This document shows, in pieces, positions 1 through 7,067 of a stretch of DNA of 12,480 nt. The stretch covers positions 1-12,480 of the forward strand of contig CAJXIK010000029.1 of the NCBI GenBank assembly GCA_913054445.1. Reading direction: 5' to 3'. A program made the position numbers and the translations under genes. Within the stretch, counting starts at the first letter, position 1. Every line of letters starts with the position of its first letter. The notes beneath the pieces were generated by a model. It was given only the letters and a program-made list of their open reading frames with translations, ran no database searches and had not been told where the DNA came from. The DNA is from an uncultured Bermanella sp. (GTDB taxonomy: Bacteria; Pseudomonadota; Gammaproteobacteria; Pseudomonadales; Oceanobacteraceae).

Positions 1-60
1 TAGGGTGTTCGAGGCATGGATGCCGAGGCAAGCCCTCATGGATGAGTTCACGGCGCCCTA
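1..60. repeat. Double-hairpin intergenic repeat
   Basis: A 60-bp non-coding unit opens with TAGGGTG and closes with GCGCCCTA, so its ends are an imperfect inverted repeat (TAGGG/CCCTA). It holds two short palindromes with the same CATGGATG core: GGCATGGATGCC at 13-24 and CTCATGGATGAG at 35-46. It lies 65 bp beyond the stop codon of the decarboxylase gene. The reverse complement of the core at 3259-3319 has the same plan and length, so this looks like one member of a dispersed repeat family. The window edge coincides with its left end, so it may extend further left. What it does is unknown; a transcript end or a REP-like element is possible. Confidence 0.6.
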
Positions 61-124
61 AAAAAGCACTAAACCCAACTTTGATCAGGCGGACTCCATA
101 GATTGCCCCGTGAGCGACTGCCAA

Positions 125-1327
125 TCACGGCACGATACAAACCCTAGGCACCGCAAAGCCATTAAAATTAGTGGCGCAGGTGTTGGCATAGGCCCCCATG
201 TTGGGAATGTCGATGATGTCACCGGCCTCACTGTTGGCCGGTAACATAAACGGCTGGGCAAACATGTCCAGCGAATCGCAGGTGGGCCCGGCTATGGTCC
301 AAGGGCTTAGCTTACCGCTTCTTCTGCTGCATAATTCATAACCAAAATTCTCTTTCAGTTCCATCAGTCCGTTGTAATAGCCACAATCTAAGAACGCCCA
401 GTTTTTCTGTTGGCGCGTGGTGGTGCTAATGATCTGGCAGGTGAGGGTACCGGCGGCGGCGATTAAGAAGCGGCCGGGCTCGGCCACCAGCTGCACCTCA
501 GGGGGTAAGTTGGCGAGGGTGTCGTGCAGAGGCTGCATAAGAGTGGCCAGCGTGGGTTCGTCTTTGGCGATGGCACAAGGAAAGCCGCCCCCTAGGTTTA
601 ATAGCGTTAGCGGTAACCCTAAGGCCTGCATGTGGGCACATAAAATTTTGCACTGCGCGATGGCCTCTAGCCAGCTTTGTACGCGACCACATTGCGAGCC
701 CACATGAAAGGTTAGGCCCGCCACCGGCATGTGATGCCGGGCGGCGTACGTTAAGAGCGACTTGGCGGCATCGACATCCATGCCAAATTTGGTGGTCAAT
801 GGCCACACGGCTCCCGCGCCACTGGTGCTGAGGCGCAACTCATAATGGGCTTGCGGGGCGAGGGCAAATAACTTATCTAGCTCTTCTTGGCAGTCGAAGG
901 CAAACCAGTCGATGCCATATTTCACGGCGGCCTCGATGCTGGCGGGTGTCTTAATGGGGTTGCTGAAGATGATGTGCTTGCCCGGTACCTGCAATTCTTG
1001 CATGAGTTGCAGCTCTCCTAGGGAAGCTATCTCGAAACCCACTCCAAGTTGCTGAAGGTGCTTTAACAAGGGCGGCAGGGGGTTGGCCTTGACCGCAAAG
1101 TGCGGCCTCACTTGGGGCAGGGCGCGCCTGAATTGAGCCACCTGGCGACTAATGGTGGCCAGCTGCATGGTTAGCTCTGGCCCCTGGTAGCTGTCATGGC
1201 TCGCCACCGCTTTTAAGGCGCTCGACTTCAATACAGTCGCAGCAAGTCGCGGGGGGCGTGGCGGGGTGCTCTCGGGTAAGTGGTAGGCTTTCATCATGGC
1301 GGAACCTGTTATCACCTTAGTCGCCAT
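125..1327 (-). CDS. Type III PLP-dependent decarboxylase (ornithine/lysine decarboxylase-like)
   Basis: A 400-residue fold-type III (alanine racemase-like barrel) decarboxylase, probably forming putrescine or cadaverine in the cytoplasm. In 400-aa numbering the PLP lysine is K80 in FAVKANP, the ring-stacking histidine is H208 in FHVGSQC, the phosphate-binding loop is LNLGGGFP (about 243-250), EPGR follows near 282-285, and the second-subunit catalytic cysteine is C350 in GPTCDSLD, then MGAY..NFNGF near the C terminus. CD..D plus FNGF fits ornithine/lysine decarboxylases better than diaminopimelate or biosynthetic arginine decarboxylases; ornithine versus lysine cannot be decided by eye. I chose the ATG at 1325-1327 because AAAGG lies 9 nt upstream; an in-frame GTG at 1360 adds 11 residues without a clear ribosome site. 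It is transcribed away from an Lrp/AsnC gene, a common regulator-target layout. Confidence 0.88.
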   Translation of the reverse strand: MATKVITGSAMMKAYHLPESTPPRPPRLAATVLKSSALKAVASHDSYQGPELTMQLATISRQVAQFRRALPQVRPHFAVKANPLPPLLKHLQQLGVGFEIASLGELQLMQELQVPGKHIIFSNPIKTPASIEAAVKYGIDWFAFDCQEELDKLFALAPQAHYELRLSTSGAGAVWPLTTKFGMDVDAAKSLLTYAARHHMPVAGLTFHVGSQCGRVQSWLEAIAQCKILCAHMQALGLPLTLLNLGGGFPCAIAKDEPTLATLMQPLHDTLANLPPEVQLVAEPGRFLIAAAGTLTCQIISTTTRQQKNWAFLDCGYYNGLMELKENFGYELCSRRSGKLSPWTIAGPTCDSLDMFAQPFMLPANSEAGDIIDIPNMGAYANTCATNFNGFAVPRVCIVP

Positions 1328-1365
1328 TAGGGTATGCCTTTCGCAATATAAAATGCACACCTACA

Positions 1366-1376
1366 ATGCATAATAT
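1366..1376. promoter_or_regulatory. Operator-like palindrome, copy 1
   Basis: ATGCATAATAT lies inside the near-perfect palindrome TGCATAATATGCA (1367-1379; arms TGCATA/TATGCA around one base). It is 38 bp upstream of the chosen decarboxylase start. The same 11 bases recur at 1418-1428. AT-rich dyads in the gap between an Lrp/AsnC gene and a divergent enzyme gene are the usual binding sites of that regulator family, so autoregulation plus control of the decarboxylase is inferred. Confidence 0.5.
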
Positions 1377-1417
1377 GCAAAGAGATATATGGCTAACTTC
1401 ATAGGCAGTGTTGCAAT

Positions 1418-1428
1418 ATGCATAATAT
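1418..1428. promoter_or_regulatory. Operator-like palindrome, copy 2, over the lrp-like start codon
   Basis: ATGCATAATAT repeats copy 1 exactly, in the same orientation, and its first three bases are the start codon of the regulator gene. It sits within the dyad CAATAT-N5-ATATTG (1414-1430). The 52-bp offset from copy 1 is close to five turns of B-DNA, placing both copies on the same face of the helix. Binding here could directly block translation initiation or early transcription of the regulator (inference). Confidence 0.45.
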
Positions 1429-1852
1429 TGGCGAGCTGGATGAAAGATTGCTGGCGCTGCTATTGGAAAATGCCCGTACCAGTGTCTCGCAATTGGCAAA
1501 AAAATTAGGGGTTAGTCGGCTCACGGTGCAGAGCCATATGTCGCAGCTGGAGCGCAGCCAAGTGATTCAGGGCTATACCCTGCGTTGGCATGAAAGCTTC
1601 TTAGGGCAGCAGATTAGCGCCCATATCTTGATTGCCACCGAGCAAAAACTCATCGGTAAAATTGTGCGGGCGTTAGAAAAAATACAGGTGATTAAGTCGC
1701 TCAGCTCCATCAGTGGTGAGTTTGATTTGGTGGCGCAGCTGAAGGCGGCCTCTACTCAGGAGCTGGATGAGGCCATGGATGCCATGACGCGAATAGACGG
1801 CGTCATGCGCACCCAGACCTCAGTGTTGTTGTCGAAAAAATTTGAGCGTTAG
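1418..1852 (+). CDS. Lrp/AsnC family transcriptional regulator
   Basis: A 144-residue protein of the usual Lrp/AsnC size. An N-terminal winged helix-turn-helix spans about residues 5-52 (LDERLLALLLENARTSVSQL then AKKLGVSRLTVQSHMSQLER), and a C-terminal RAM/AsnC-type ligand-binding and oligomerisation domain spans about 65-140. The family senses amino acids or related small molecules and binds DNA as dimers to octamers. Its neighbour, transcribed the other way, is an ornithine/lysine-type decarboxylase, so a basic amino acid or polyamine is a reasonable ligand guess. The ATG at 1418 has only a weak AGG 12 nt upstream, and no better start lies nearby. Its stop is 11 bp from the stop of the convergent imelysin gene with no hairpin terminator visible between them. 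Confidence 0.9.
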   Translation: MHNIGELDERLLALLLENARTSVSQLAKKLGVSRLTVQSHMSQLERSQVIQGYTLRWHESFLGQQISAHILIATEQKLIGKIVRALEKIQVIKSLSSISGEFDLVAQLKAASTQELDEAMDAMTRIDGVMRTQTSVLLSKKFER

Positions 1853-1863
1853 CCCTGCCGCTG

Positions 1864-3162
1864 TTAATTGCTAGAAACGGGCAGAGCCTCCAGTTGTAGC
1901 CCCAGCAAGGGTGCGCCGAGGTACAGGTTCTCGATGAGCTTGATGAGTTCTTGTTGTATGGGGGCGATGATTTTCTGGCGCGCGGGCAGAGGTTGCTGGG
2001 CCACCGCCACCGGCAGTTTTTTTAGGTCGCGCATAAGGCGCTTAAATTGCGCGGTGATCTTGTCGGCGCTGTCGGCATGGTGACGCTTTAATTCCTGCAT
2101 GAAGCCATCTTCTAGGTAGAATAAATTCTCGATACCTTGCAGCACGGCCAGCATGTTGTCCCCATCTTGGTTGGCAAACGGGCTGCGCCTGTCATCTACT
2201 TGTGGATGATGTAACAAGGGTAGTATGTGGCGCGCCAATAGCTGTACCTGCAAGGTATCCATGCTCACCTGATAGACGCGTTGCAACACTTCCAGCTGCT
2301 GGGCTTGACGCCATTGCTTAGCATAATAGCCGTGGGCCGGTTCCCAGCGATCGGCCAGCTTCTGCAAGCTTTTCACCATTAAGGCGCTCAGTATGCGTAA
2401 AAACTCCCGTCGGCGTTGATGGTTTTGGGGGCCAAGCTCGGCCTCTTGTTCCGTCAGCGCGGTTTGCTCTTGCCCATGCTCTTGATCATGCTCTTGTTCA
2501 TGCAAGTGCATGTCGGCACCAACGGTTTCGATGCTGTTTTCTTGCGGCACAAAATCCTTGGCGGAGCGCTTGCCAGCGACACCAAACAATAAAAATTCCA
2601 TGGGGTGAAAACCCACGCTGGCAAAGCGCTCATCGCTAAAGCCATGTTGTTGCAAAATATTCTGCTCGGTAATCTTCAGGGTCATGTCGTTGATGATGCC
2701 GCTTAACGGGTAGTGCGGCAGGTAGTCTATGTATCCGGCCTCGATGGGCCAGCTGTCCAGTTGTTGGTGAATGATGGCGTAGGTGTCGGCCTCTGCGTGG
2801 TATTGGGGCTTTTCAAGGTGAGGCATGGGCTGAAAGAAGCTCACCTGTAAATATGCTCGGTAGGCTTTTAGCCAAGTATTTTGTGCCTCTTCTAGGGATA
2901 GAGGGTTGGGATGATGCAGCAGCGAGGTGATCAAGCCATCCAGTATTTGCGCCTGGTTTAAGGCTTCGGATAGTTGCGTATAGGCGTAGATGTTGGTGGC
3001 CGCCAGCAGGCGCGGGGCGTTAAGGGTAGCTGGCTGTGGGGTATCTGCCGTGGGCGCTTCGGGCGCTCGCTCACAGGCGCTTAGCGTTAGGCCCAGCACC
3101 GCCAGCAGCAGGCCGCGCCCTAATCTAGGGAGTAAAGCTATGAAGGCAGAAGTGTCGTTCAC
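1864..3162 (-). CDS. Imelysin-family (M75) lipoprotein with His-rich insert
   Basis: A 432-residue predicted lipoprotein. The N terminus is a signal peptide (RLGRGLLLAVLGLTLSAC) with lipobox LSAC, giving a lipidated Cys at residue 30 for envelope anchoring. The imelysin motif GxHxxE appears as GFHPMEF at 184-190, followed by LLFG, and a conserved RRREFLRILSA helix lies at about 250-260. Imelysin-like proteins are envelope proteins linked to iron or other metal acquisition; whether they are peptidases is doubtful. Between these motifs residues 218-232 read HLHEQEHDQEHGQEQ, rich in His and Glu and possibly metal binding. Translation starts at GTG (3160-3162), chosen because AAGGGG lies 5 nt upstream and the signal peptide follows. 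No Fur-box-like sequence was recognised upstream. The 201-bp inverted-repeat element ends 25 bp before the start codon. Confidence 0.85.
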   Translation of the reverse strand: MNDTSAFIALLPRLGRGLLLAVLGLTLSACERAPEAPTADTPQPATLNAPRLLAATNIYAYTQLSEALNQAQILDGLITSLLHHPNPLSLEEAQNTWLKAYRAYLQVSFFQPMPHLEKPQYHAEADTYAIIHQQLDSWPIEAGYIDYLPHYPLSGIINDMTLKITEQNILQQHGFSDERFASVGFHPMEFLLFGVAGKRSAKDFVPQENSIETVGADMHLHEQEHDQEHGQEQTALTEQEAELGPQNHQRRREFLRILSALMVKSLQKLADRWEPAHGYYAKQWRQAQQLEVLQRVYQVSMDTLQVQLLARHILPLLHHPQVDDRRSPFANQDGDNMLAVLQGIENLFYLEDGFMQELKRHHADSADKITAQFKRLMRDLKKLPVAVAQQPLPARQKIIAPIQQELIKLIENLYLGAPLLGLQLEALPVSSN

Positions 3163-3167
3163 GATAA

Positions 3168-3173
3168 CCCCTT
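3168..3173 (-). promoter_or_regulatory. Strong ribosome binding site that fixes the GTG start of the imelysin gene
   Basis: On the minus strand AAGGGG lies 5 nt before the GTG at 3160-3162. It is the best Shine-Dalgarno match in the window and supports a GTG start. It is only 14 bp from the left end of the 201-bp element, so that element contributes most of the upstream leader. Confidence 0.7.
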
Positions 3174-3187
3174 AGGTCGTTGTATGC

Positions 3188-3388
3188 AGGGTAATCGCAT
3201 TAGAAATAGTTAGGCATGTAAAATTGAGTATCCGTGAGCACCATAGAGCATTCATTACAGAAGACGCTGTAAATACTTCCCTGTAAGCTGGCTTTGCCAT
3301 CCATGGCAAAGACACTTCTTCCATAAATTCTCTATGATGCTCACTCGGAGTACTGAGTTACCTACTTAAAAATTAATGCGATTACCCT
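3188..3388. mobile_element. 201-bp nested inverted-repeat element (MITE-like)
   Basis: The element is bounded by perfect 15-bp inverted repeats, AGGGTAATCGCATTA at 3188-3202 and its reverse complement at 3374-3388. Inside is a second inverted pair, GTGAGCACCATAGAG at 3234-3248 and CTCTATGATGCTCAC at 3330-3344, with one mismatch. Innermost is a 61-bp core (3259-3319) bounded by AGAAG/CTTCT and containing the perfect palindrome CTTTGCCATCCATGGCAAAG (3292-3311). The arms between outer and inner repeats also match loosely (for example the AGTTAGG side against AGTAGG), so the whole forms one long imperfect palindrome. It has no coding capacity, so movement would need a transposase elsewhere. No clear target-site duplication is seen at the flanks. 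Confidence 0.65.
3259..3319. repeat. Core repeat related to the repeat at 1-60, opposite orientation
   Basis: Read on the minus strand, this 61-bp core has a first palindrome with CATGGATG (GCCATGGATGGC), a spacer, and then a segment ending TTTACAGCG. Against the unit at 1-60 the segment starting AGC and ending GCG (25 bases in each, beginning at position 32 in the other copy) matches at 16 of 25 positions without gaps, in the same place relative to the first palindrome. The two units are also nearly equal in length (61 and 60 bp). They are therefore probably divergent members of one repeat family. Confidence 0.5.
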
Positions 3389-3415
3389 ATGGTTGTGCGA
3401 TGGAGTGCTTAAAAC

Positions 3416-4084
3416 CTAATCTCGCAGGCTAATACTGGGCCAGCCGTGTTGCTTGGCATGGGCCAGTAAGGTCGCGTCGGCGTCCACCACTATTGGGTGG
3501 TCCACCAGCTTTAGTAGCGGCAAGTCGTTACGGGAGTCGCTGTAAAAATAGCTGCCCTGCAATGTTAGCCCGGTTTTCTCCAACCAAGCGCTTAAGCGCT
3601 TCACCTTGCCATCTTGAAAACTGGGTATACCGGCGACCTTACCCGTGTACTGGCCGTTTATGATCTCGGCTTCGGTGGCGATAATATCGTCCATGGCCAG
3701 CTCTTTGGCAATAGGCTGCGTCACAAACAGATTAGTGGCGGTGATAATTAGCAGATAATCCCCCTGCTGGCGATGCTGGGCGATTAACTGGCGGGACTTC
3801 TTGGATATGAGTGGCAGAATCTTGTGCTGCATGAAAATGTTGTGTAGTCGGCTTAATTCTTCCTGGCTAAATTGGGTTAAGGCTTGCAAAGAAAACTCTA
3901 AATACTCATGGATATCGAGCTGGCCTAATTGATACTGTTGCAGGTAGTAATCGTTTTTGTCCTGGTAGTATTGTTTGTCTACTAGGCCCTGTTCCACCAG
4001 GAACTCTCCCCAGCCATGATCACTGTCGCCGTTGATGAGCGTGTTGTCTAAGTCGAATATTGCCAGCGCCACGGTGCTTCCCAT
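3416..4084 (-). CDS. HAD-IB family hydrolase (SerB-like phosphatase)
   Basis: A 222-residue HAD-superfamily phosphohydrolase of the phosphoserine-phosphatase-like IB group. Motif I is FDLDNTL with nucleophile D11 and acid D13. An alpha-helical cap follows at about 20-90. Motif II is ITAT (114-117), the motif III lysine is K160 in DGKVKR, and motif IV is YSDSRNDLPLL (D183, D187). Genes of this type sit upstream of rppH-ptsP in pseudomonads; the natural substrate (phosphoserine, histidinol phosphate or another monoester) cannot be read from sequence. The ATG at 4082-4084 has no Shine-Dalgarno sequence. A GTG at 4070-4072 (codon 5) has GGGAAG just upstream and would give a start closer to motif I, so the true start may be there. 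It diverges from rppH across about 196 bp. Confidence 0.87.
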   Translation of the reverse strand: MGSTVALAIFDLDNTLINGDSDHGWGEFLVEQGLVDKQYYQDKNDYYLQQYQLGQLDIHEYLEFSLQALTQFSQEELSRLHNIFMQHKILPLISKKSRQLIAQHRQQGDYLLIITATNLFVTQPIAKELAMDDIIATEAEIINGQYTGKVAGIPSFQDGKVKRLSAWLEKTGLTLQGSYFYSDSRNDLPLLKLVDHPIVVDADATLLAHAKQHGWPSISLRD

Positions 4085-4239
4085 TTATGTGATATCTGTT
4101 TTTTTCAGCGGGCATTTTATCCGCTGCATGCTTGCCTGTCTTTAACCATGTAAAGAATATATGAGAATTTATTATTATCTCGAAAAGGAATAAAGAATCA
4201 CTGCTATACCTGACCCCAGCTTTAATAGTATGGTGGATA

Positions 4240-4263
4240 TTAACGACTTAAATTAACGACTTA
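4240..4263. repeat. Two direct copies of TTAACGACTTA upstream of rppH
   Basis: TTAACGACTTA occurs at 4240-4250 and again at 4253-4263, a 13-bp period, followed by a partial look-alike (TTGACGGGAT). The pair ends 17 bp before the rppH start codon. It may be a binding site or a small tandem duplication in the leader; no regulator can be named. Confidence 0.4.
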
Positions 4264-4280
4264 TATTGACGGGATGAAGC

Positions 4281-4769
4281 ATGATAGATGCCGATGGCTA
4301 CCGTCCCAATGTCGGCATCATTCTGGTTAATAAGAAAGCTCAGGTCCTATGGGCCAAGCGGATCGGACAAGATGCCTGGCAATTCCCCCAGGGGGGCATT
4401 AAAGAGCACGAGAGTGCCGAAGCTGCTCTCTATCGGGAATTAAGGGAAGAAGTGGGTTTGTTGCCCGAAGATGTAGAAATAATGGGTTGCAGCAAGGGCT
4501 GGCTCAGATATAAATTGCCCAAACGCATGGTGCGCCACAACAGTAAGCCCGTGTGCGTGGGACAAAAACAAAAGTGGTTCCTGCTAAAACTATGCAGCAA
4601 CGACAGCCGTATCAGCTTTGAGTTTGCAGACAAGCCCGAGTTTGACGGCTGGCGTTGGACCAGTTTCTGGTATCCCTTGGGTCAGGTGGTGCCCTTCAAG
4701 CGGGACGTGTATCGTCGTGCCATGCGTGAACTAGCCCCTAAACTCTTTGCCATGCAGGCCAAGTTGTAG
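4281..4769 (+). CDS. rppH: RNA pyrophosphohydrolase RppH
   Basis: A 162-residue Nudix hydrolase that removes pyrophosphate from the 5' end of triphosphorylated mRNA, triggering RNase E-dependent decay in the cytoplasm. The full Nudix box G-x5-E-x7-REUxEExGU is present at residues 38-60, starting GGIKEHESAE. The N terminus MIDADGYRPNVGIIL and the segments WQFPQGG and GQKQKWFLL match RppH rather than other Nudix families, and the length is typical. The ATG at 4281 follows GGGA at 4271-4274 with a modest 6-nt gap. ptsP starts 3 bp after the stop, so the two genes are probably co-transcribed and translationally coupled, as in many Gammaproteobacteria. Confidence 0.95.
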   Translation: MIDADGYRPNVGIILVNKKAQVLWAKRIGQDAWQFPQGGIKEHESAEAALYRELREEVGLLPEDVEIMGCSKGWLRYKLPKRMVRHNSKPVCVGQKQKWFLLKLCSNDSRISFEFADKPEFDGWRWTSFWYPLGQVVPFKRDVYRRAMRELAPKLFAMQAKL

Positions 4770-4772
4770 ATC

Positions 4773-7067
4773 ATGCTGAACGTGCTGAGACAAATTGTAC
4801 AGGAGGTCAATAACGCCACCGATCTGGATGCGGCGTTAGACATTTTGGTGGCGCGTGTTAAGGCCGCCATGAAGACCCAAGTGTGCTCTGTGTATGTGTT
4901 GGACAGCGAAAACCGCCGCTTTACCTTGCGTGCCAGCGAAGGCTTAAACCGTAAATCGGTGGGCAAGGTCAGCCTCTCGGCCCGTGAGGGATTAGTGGGG
5001 TTGGTGGCGGCCCGCGCAGAGCCCATCAACCTCGACGATGCCTCCTCTCACCCCAGTTACTATTTTCTGCCCGGCACCGGTGAAGAGCATTTCAAGAGTT
5101 TCTTAGGCGTGCCCATCATTCATCAGAAGCGCATTCTCGGCGTACTGGTGGTGCAACAGTCGCTCTTACGCAAGTTTGATGAGGCCGAAGAAGCCTTCAT
5201 GGTCACCATGTCGGCCCAGTTATCTGGGGTCTTGGCCCATGCCGAGGCCACCGGCATGATGCTGGAACTGAGCGGCAATCAAAACCAGACCAAGAAAATT
5301 AAGCAGGACGTGGTGATACCAGGCTCACCCGCAGCGCCTGGCATTGCCATCGGATTTGTCACTGTGCTCTCGCCGCCCGCCGACCTTTACGGCGTGCCCG
5401 ATCGTGAAATTAAAGATGTGGACGCCGAGGTTCGTCATTTTCAAGGGGCCATCAACGGTGCTCGCGCTCAGGTCAAACAGCTGGCTGAGAAACTGGCAGA
5501 CTTACGCCCAGAAGAGCAGGCTCTGTTTGATGTCTATGTGCGCATGCTGGATGACAACGCCCTCGGCGAGGAGGTGATCACTCGCATCAAGCAGAAAAAT
5601 CAATGGGCCCAGTCTGCCTTGCGAGACGTGATCTTACAGTACGTGGCCCATTTCGATCGCATGGACGATGTCTACCTACGGGAGCGTGCCACGGATATTA
5701 AAGACCTAGGTACGCGCGTGTTGGCACATTTGCAAGACAGCGTCAGCGCGCCTAATGAATACGACTTTCCCGATAACTGTGTCCTCGTCAGCGAAGAGTT
5801 GACCCCCTCCATGCTGGCTGAGGTGCCAGAGCATAAACTGGTAGGATTGGTGAGCGCCAAGGGCTCTTCCAATTCCCATGTGGCCATTCTCGCCCGCGCC
5901 ATGGGGGTGCCCACCGTGATGGGGGTGGTGGACTTGCCGGTGAAGAAAATGGATGGCATCGAGCTGGTGGTAGATGGCTACCGTGGTCGCCTCTATACCC
6001 ATCCCTCTGCCCAGTTGCGCCAGCAATTTAAGGACATAGTGGATGAAGAGCAGCTGTTGGTTGAGGGCTTGGAAGCCATCAAAGACCTGCCCGCCAAGAC
6101 TCCAGATGGTCATCAAATTAAGCTGTGCGTCAACACCGGCCTGATTACCGATGCCTTGCGCTCGGTGAACCGTGGGGGCGAAGGGGTGGGCCTATACCGT
6201 ACAGAAGTACCCTTCATGATGAAGGAGCGCTTCCCCTCGGAAAATGAGCAGATCACTATTTATCGCAAGCAACTGCTTACCTTCGCCCCACAGCCGGTGA
6301 CCATGCGCACCCTAGATATAGGCGGGGACAAATCATTACCCTATTTTCCCATCGAAGAAGAAAATCCCTTTTTGGGTTGGCGCGGCATTCGTGTGACCCT
6401 AGATCACCCCGAGATTTTTCTGCTGCAAGTGCGTGCCATGCTAAAGGCCAGCGTGGGTTTGGATAACTTGAAGATCATGCTGCCCATGATCACCAGCGTG
6501 GCCGAGGTAGAAGAGGCCCAGTACCTCATTCACCAAGCCTTCCACGAAGTATGCGACGATGGAAGCGATATCCAGATGCCGCAGGTCGGCGTCATGATCG
6601 AGGTACCGGCGGCCGTATATCAGGCCAGTGCCATAGCGCGCATGGTGGATTTCATCTCGGTGGGTTCTAACGATTTAACGCAATACCTGTTGGCGGTGGA
6701 TCGTAATAACCCCCGCGTGGCCGAACTGTACGACAGCTTTCACCCGGCGGTGCTGGCGGCCATGCAGCATGTGGTGACGGCAGCCCAGGCGGAGAACTGT
6801 CCGGTGAGCGTGTGTGGCGAGATGGCCGGTAATCCAGCTTCCGCCATATTGTTAATGGCCATGGGTTACGACATGCTATCCATGAATGCCACCAACCTGC
6901 CGCGGGTGAAGTCTGTTATTCGCAACGTGGACATGGTCTTTGCCAAGTCGGTGTTGGCTGAGGTGATGACCCTAGACAGCCCCATGATGGTGAGCAGCAC
7001 CGTACAGCTGGCGTTGAACAGGCAAGGGCAGGGTCATATCTTAGGGCCCACCAGGGGCAAGCGTTAG
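4773..7067 (+). CDS. ptsP: Phosphoenolpyruvate-protein phosphotransferase PtsP (enzyme I-Ntr)
   Basis: A 764-residue enzyme I of the nitrogen PTS, which transfers phosphate from PEP to NPr in the regulatory PtsP-NPr-EIIA-Ntr relay. Domains in order are an N-terminal GAF sensor (about 17-165, absent from sugar-PTS enzyme I), a linker, the HPr/NPr-binding helical domain (about 180-320), the phosphohistidine domain with H369 in SSNSHVAILARAMGVP, and the C-terminal PEP-binding barrel with GLYRTEVPFM, MRTLDIGGDK, SVGSNDLTQY and catalytic C681 in SVCGEMAGNP. All expected catalytic residues are present and the length is normal. It follows rppH by 3 bp with no strong ribosome site of its own, fitting coupled translation. 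Its last codons are duplicated just downstream (7103-7138). Confidence 0.96.
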   Translation: MLNVLRQIVQEVNNATDLDAALDILVARVKAAMKTQVCSVYVLDSENRRFTLRASEGLNRKSVGKVSLSAREGLVGLVAARAEPINLDDASSHPSYYFLPGTGEEHFKSFLGVPIIHQKRILGVLVVQQSLLRKFDEAEEAFMVTMSAQLSGVLAHAEATGMMLELSGNQNQTKKIKQDVVIPGSPAAPGIAIGFVTVLSPPADLYGVPDREIKDVDAEVRHFQGAINGARAQVKQLAEKLADLRPEEQALFDVYVRMLDDNALGEEVITRIKQKNQWAQSALRDVILQYVAHFDRMDDVYLRERATDIKDLGTRVLAHLQDSVSAPNEYDFPDNCVLVSEELTPSMLAEVPEHKLVGLVSAKGSSNSHVAILARAMGVPTVMGVVDLPVKKMDGIELVVDGYRGRLYTHPSAQLRQQFKDIVDEEQLLVEGLEAIKDLPAKTPDGHQIKLCVNTGLITDALRSVNRGGEGVGLYRTEVPFMMKERFPSENEQITIYRKQLLTFAPQPVTMRTLDIGGDKSLPYFPIEEENPFLGWRGIRVTLDHPEIFLLQVRAMLKASVGLDNLKIMLPMITSVAEVEEAQYLIHQAFHEVCDDGSDIQMPQVGVMIEVPAAVYQASAIARMVDFISVGSNDLTQYLLAVDRNNPRVAELYDSFHPAVLAAMQHVVTAAQAENCPVSVCGEMAGNPASAILLMAMGYDMLSMNATNLPRVKSVIRNVDMVFAKSVLAEVMTLDSPMMVSSTVQLALNRQGQGHILGPTRGKR

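Noticed and set aside
108..130. Stem CCGTGA/TCACGG around the decarboxylase stop codon
   Set aside because: The stem includes the stop codon and has an 11-base loop and no T-run on either strand, so it is not a convincing terminator.
3389..3415. Target-site duplication of the 201-bp element (GTTGT on both sides)
   Set aside because: GTTGT occurs near both ends but is not adjacent to the terminal repeats at equal distance, so it is probably chance.
5706..6116. Minus-strand open frame of 136 codons inside ptsP
   Set aside because: It lies fully antisense to a well-supported catalytic domain, shows no family features and is explained by the codon bias of ptsP.
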